The notes under the pieces: generated by a model
Database searches by the model: none
Seen by the model: the letters and a program-made list of their open reading frames with translations, nothing else
Told to the model about the DNA's origin: nothing
From: Micromonospora_J zhanjiangensis
GTDB taxonomy: Bacteria; Actinomycetota; Actinomycetes; Mycobacteriales; Micromonosporaceae
Assembly: GCF_042650605.1 (NCBI RefSeq)
Contig: NZ_JBHSBN010000002.1
Span: 310,001 to 374,000 of the forward strand
Reading direction: 5' to 3'
Length of the DNA: 64,000 nt
Position numbers and translations under genes: made by a program
Shown here: positions 62,005 through 64,000 of the stretch, in pieces
How the letters are laid out: the number at the start of each line of letters is the position of its first letter
Numbering within the stretch: the stretch's first letter is position 1

Positions 62005-62850
62005 ATGCGGTTCAGCAAGGGCCATGGCGCCGGCAACGACTTCGTGATCCTGCCCGACCCGGACGGACGGTTGACGCTCGGGCCCGCCCAGGTCGCGGCG
62101 CTGTGCGACCGGCACCGGGGGATCGGCGCCGACGGCGTGCTGCGGGTGGTCCGGTCGGCGAAACACCCGGAGGCCGTCGACCACGCGGGCGCCGCCGAGT
62201 GGTTCATGGACTACCGCAACGCCGACGGCTCGACCGCCGAGATGTGCGGCAACGGGGTCCGGGTCTTCATCCGCTACCTGCTCACCACCGGCCTGGCCGA
62301 GGCCACCGCCGGCAATCTCCCGATCGCCACCCGGGCCGGCGTCGTGCGCGCCCGGATCGACGGCGACACCATCGCCGTCGACCTGGGCCGACCCCGGGTG
62401 TACGACCGGAGCACCGCGACCCTGGGTCAGCTCACCCTGCCCGGTACGGCGGTGGACTGTGGCAACCCGCATCTGGTCTGCCCGCTGCCGGGCGGGGTCG
62501 AACTGGCCGACCTGGACCTCACCCGGTCGCCCGGATTCGACCCGGCGACCTTCCCGGACGGCGTGAACGTGGAGTTCACCACACCGGGTGAACCGGTCGG
62601 GGGCGCCGACCTGCACGTCCGGATGCGGGTCCACGAACGGGGCTCGGCCGAGACCCTGGCCTGCGGCTCCGGGGCCTGCGCCGTCGCGGCGGTCGCCCTG
62701 CGCGACGCCGGGCTGGACACCGGCGTGGTGGCCGTCGACGTGCCGGGCGGTCGGCTGACCGTCACCGTCGGTGCCGACAGCGGTTGGCTCGCCGGCCCGG
62801 CCGTGCTGGTCGCGCACGGCGAACTCGACCCGGCGGCGTTCCCGGCCTGA
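62005..62850 (+). CDS. dapF: Diaminopimelate epimerase
   Basis: 281 residues. FSKGHGAGNDFVILPD at the N-terminus, the first active-site Cys in EMCGNGVRVF (C81), the second in TLACGSGACAVA (C220). It interconverts LL- and meso-diaminopimelate for peptidoglycan and lysine. With dapA at the other end of the block, it is in the usual actinobacterial operon after miaA. The spacing suggests one transcript with the two genes before it. Confidence 0.97.
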   Translation: MRFSKGHGAGNDFVILPDPDGRLTLGPAQVAALCDRHRGIGADGVLRVVRSAKHPEAVDHAGAAEWFMDYRNADGSTAEMCGNGVRVFIRYLLTTGLAEATAGNLPIATRAGVVRARIDGDTIAVDLGRPRVYDRSTATLGQLTLPGTAVDCGNPHLVCPLPGGVELADLDLTRSPGFDPATFPDGVNVEFTTPGEPVGGADLHVRMRVHERGSAETLACGSGACAVAAVALRDAGLDTGVVAVDVPGGRLTVTVGADSGWLAGPAVLVAHGELDPAAFPA

Positions 62851-62875
62851 TCCGCGTTCCCGGCCTGGTCCGGCG

Positions 62876-64000
62876 TCAGTCGGCGAGCGGGCTGGCCGGG
62901 GCGGCCGCCTCCTGGGCGATCTCCGGCAGGTCCACCGGACCCGGATCGGCCGCCGGCCGTGGGGCCGGGCTCTGCGCGGCGGCCCGGACGGCGGCGGCCA
63001 CCGCGGGGGCCACCCGTGGGTCGAACACGCTCGGCACGATCACCGTCGGGTTGATCTTGTCCTCGCCCACCACGTCCGCGATGGCCTGCGCGGCGGCGAT
63101 CGCCATCTCCTCGGTGAACTCCTCGGCGTGCGCGTCGAGCATGCCGCGGAACACACCGGGGAAGGCGAGCACGTTGTTGATCTGGTTGGGCTGGTCGGAC
63201 CGGCCGGTGGCCACCACCGCGGCGTGCTTGCGCGCATCCCGGGGGTCGACCTCCGGATCCGGGTTCGCCAGCGCGAAGACGATCGAGTCCGGGGCCATCG
63301 TGGCGATGTCGTCCCCGGTGAGCAGATTGGGGGCGCTCACCCCGATGAAGACGTCGGCGCCTCGGACCGCACCGGCCAGGTCGCCCGCGTAGTTGGCCGC
63401 GTTGGTGTTCTCGGCCAGCCACTGCCAGGCCGGGTTCAGGTCGGCCAGCCCGCGGTGCAGGGCGCCCTGCCGGTCGCACGCGATGATGTCGCCCACGCCC
63501 TGGCGGAGCAGCAGCTTCATGATCGCCGTACCGGCGGCGCCCGCACCGGAGACCACCACCCGGACGTCGGCCAGCCGCTTGCCCACCACCCGCAGCGCGT
63601 TGGTCAGCGCGGCCAGCACGCAGATCGCGGTACCGTGCTGGTCGTCGTGGAAGACCGGGATGTCCAGCAGCTCCCGCAGCCGGGCCTCGATCTCGAAGCA
63701 CCGCGGCGCGGCGATGTCCTCCAGGTTGATCCCGCCGTACTGCGGGGCGATGGCCCGCACGATCGACACGATCTCGTCGGTGTCCTGGGTGTCCAGCACC
63801 ACCGGCCAGGCGTCCACCCCGCCGAACCGCTTGAACAGGGCGGCCTTGCCTTCCATCACGGGAAGGGAGGCGGCCGGCCCGATGTTGCCCAGGCCCAGCA
63901 CCGCGCTGCCGTCGGAGACCACCGCGACCGTGTTCCGCTTGATCGTCAACCGGCGGGCGTCGTCGGGATTCTCGGCGATCGCCAGGCAGACCCGGGCGAC
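62876..64000 (-). CDS. NAD-dependent malic enzyme, N-terminus beyond the window
   Basis: At least 374 codons; the frame stays open to base 64000 (VARVCLAIAENPDDARR before the TTG codon at 63949, so that TTG is not the start). Present parts: the malic domain VAVVSDGSAVLGLGNIGPAASLPVMEGKAALFKRFGGVDAWPV, INLEDIAAPRCFEIE, PVFHDDQHGTAI (metal and catalytic residues), and the NAD domain VVVSGAGAAGTAI. The tail is Ala/Pro-rich. It converts malate to pyruvate and CO2. The first part of the protein, including Tyr and Lys residues, lies outside. Confidence 0.93.
   Translation of the reverse strand, partial: VARVCLAIAENPDDARRLTIKRNTVAVVSDGSAVLGLGNIGPAASLPVMEGKAALFKRFGGVDAWPVVLDTQDTDEIVSIVRAIAPQYGGINLEDIAAPRCFEIEARLRELLDIPVFHDDQHGTAICVLAALTNALRVVGKRLADVRVVVSGAGAAGTAIMKLLLRQGVGDIIACDRQGALHRGLADLNPAWQWLAENTNAANYAGDLAGAVRGADVFIGVSAPNLLTGDDIATMAPDSIVFALANPDPEVDPRDARKHAAVVATGRSDQPNQINNVLAFPGVFRGMLDAHAEEFTEEMAIAAAQAIADVVGEDKINPTVIVPSVFDPRVAPAVAAAVRAAAQSPAPRPAADPGPVDLPEIAQEAAAPASPLAD

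Noticed and set aside
63949..63951. TTG as the start of malic enzyme
   Set aside because: The frame continues upstream with conserved-looking VCLAIAENPDDARRLTIKRN to the window end, so the TTG is an internal Leu.

Overview
The window is high-GC actinobacterial DNA that most resembles Micromonosporaceae (Micromonospora-like). Three things support this. First, the gene order thyX-dapA-rnj ... ftsK ... rimO-pgsA-cinA-clgR-pspA-pspM ... recA-recX ... miaB ... DUF349-miaA-dapF matches the block known from mycobacteria (around Rv2725c-Rv2754c, from memory). Second, RNase J and RNase Y are both present. Third, many genes have a TANNNT -10 hexamer 6-8 nt before the start codon, the signature of leaderless transcription. 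The accession and species cannot be fixed from sequence alone.

Layout. 1-2300: a minus-strand accessory unit with visibly lower GC (secreted four-cysteine protein, ABC ATPase, membrane permease cut by the window edge). 2400-6800: two GNATs, a GT87-type mannosyltransferase, a YcaQ/AlkX-like DNA glycosylase and a DUF2752 membrane protein. 6880-15090: thyX, dapA, rnj, DUF2784 and ftsK, the last interrupted in its Walker A motif by a 496-residue intein. 15160-20220: guanidinium exporter with a guanidine-III riboswitch, ornithine-cyclodeaminase-like gene, rimO, pgsA, cinA, clgR. 20440-26420: pspA-pspM, nei2, a SAM-hydroxide adenosyltransferase operon, an F420-type oxidoreductase and a DUF6624 protein. 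26540-34330: lhr helicase and a tandem CNNM/CBS (CorC-like) pair. 34390-41520: Spo0M-like protein, a split-barrel/GNAT fusion divergent from a MocR regulator, udgX, an acyl-CoA dehydrogenase and an MFS transporter. 41550-47430: DUF3046, recA (with a 437-residue intein), recX and rny. 47540-52800: glutamate-type ABC transporter (gluABCD) and selD. 52880-64000: DUF2277, miaB, a pectate lyase and a cellulase, a threonine-dehydratase-like gene, DUF349, an extradiol-dioxygenase-like gene, miaA, dapF and an NAD-malic enzyme cut by the window edge.

How the genes work together. A DNA-repair theme recurs: recA, lhr, the YcaQ-like glycosylase and ftsK all carry the same TTGTCR-type box eight bases upstream of the -10, as in the LexA-independent (PafBC/RecA-NDp) damage promoter of mycobacteria. 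nei2 and udgX add base-excision functions. Two ATPases of DNA metabolism (FtsK and RecA) each carry a LAGLIDADG intein of a different mechanistic class. Both RNase genes (rnj and rny) are entered through tiny ORFs joined by ATGA overlaps, suggesting coupled translation. clgR-pspA-pspM is the envelope-stress module. Lysine/cell-wall genes (dapA, dapF), tRNA modification (miaB, miaA) and ribosome modification (rimO) form the housekeeping background. The pectate lyase and cellulase appear to be an insertion of plant-polysaccharide genes into that conserved block.
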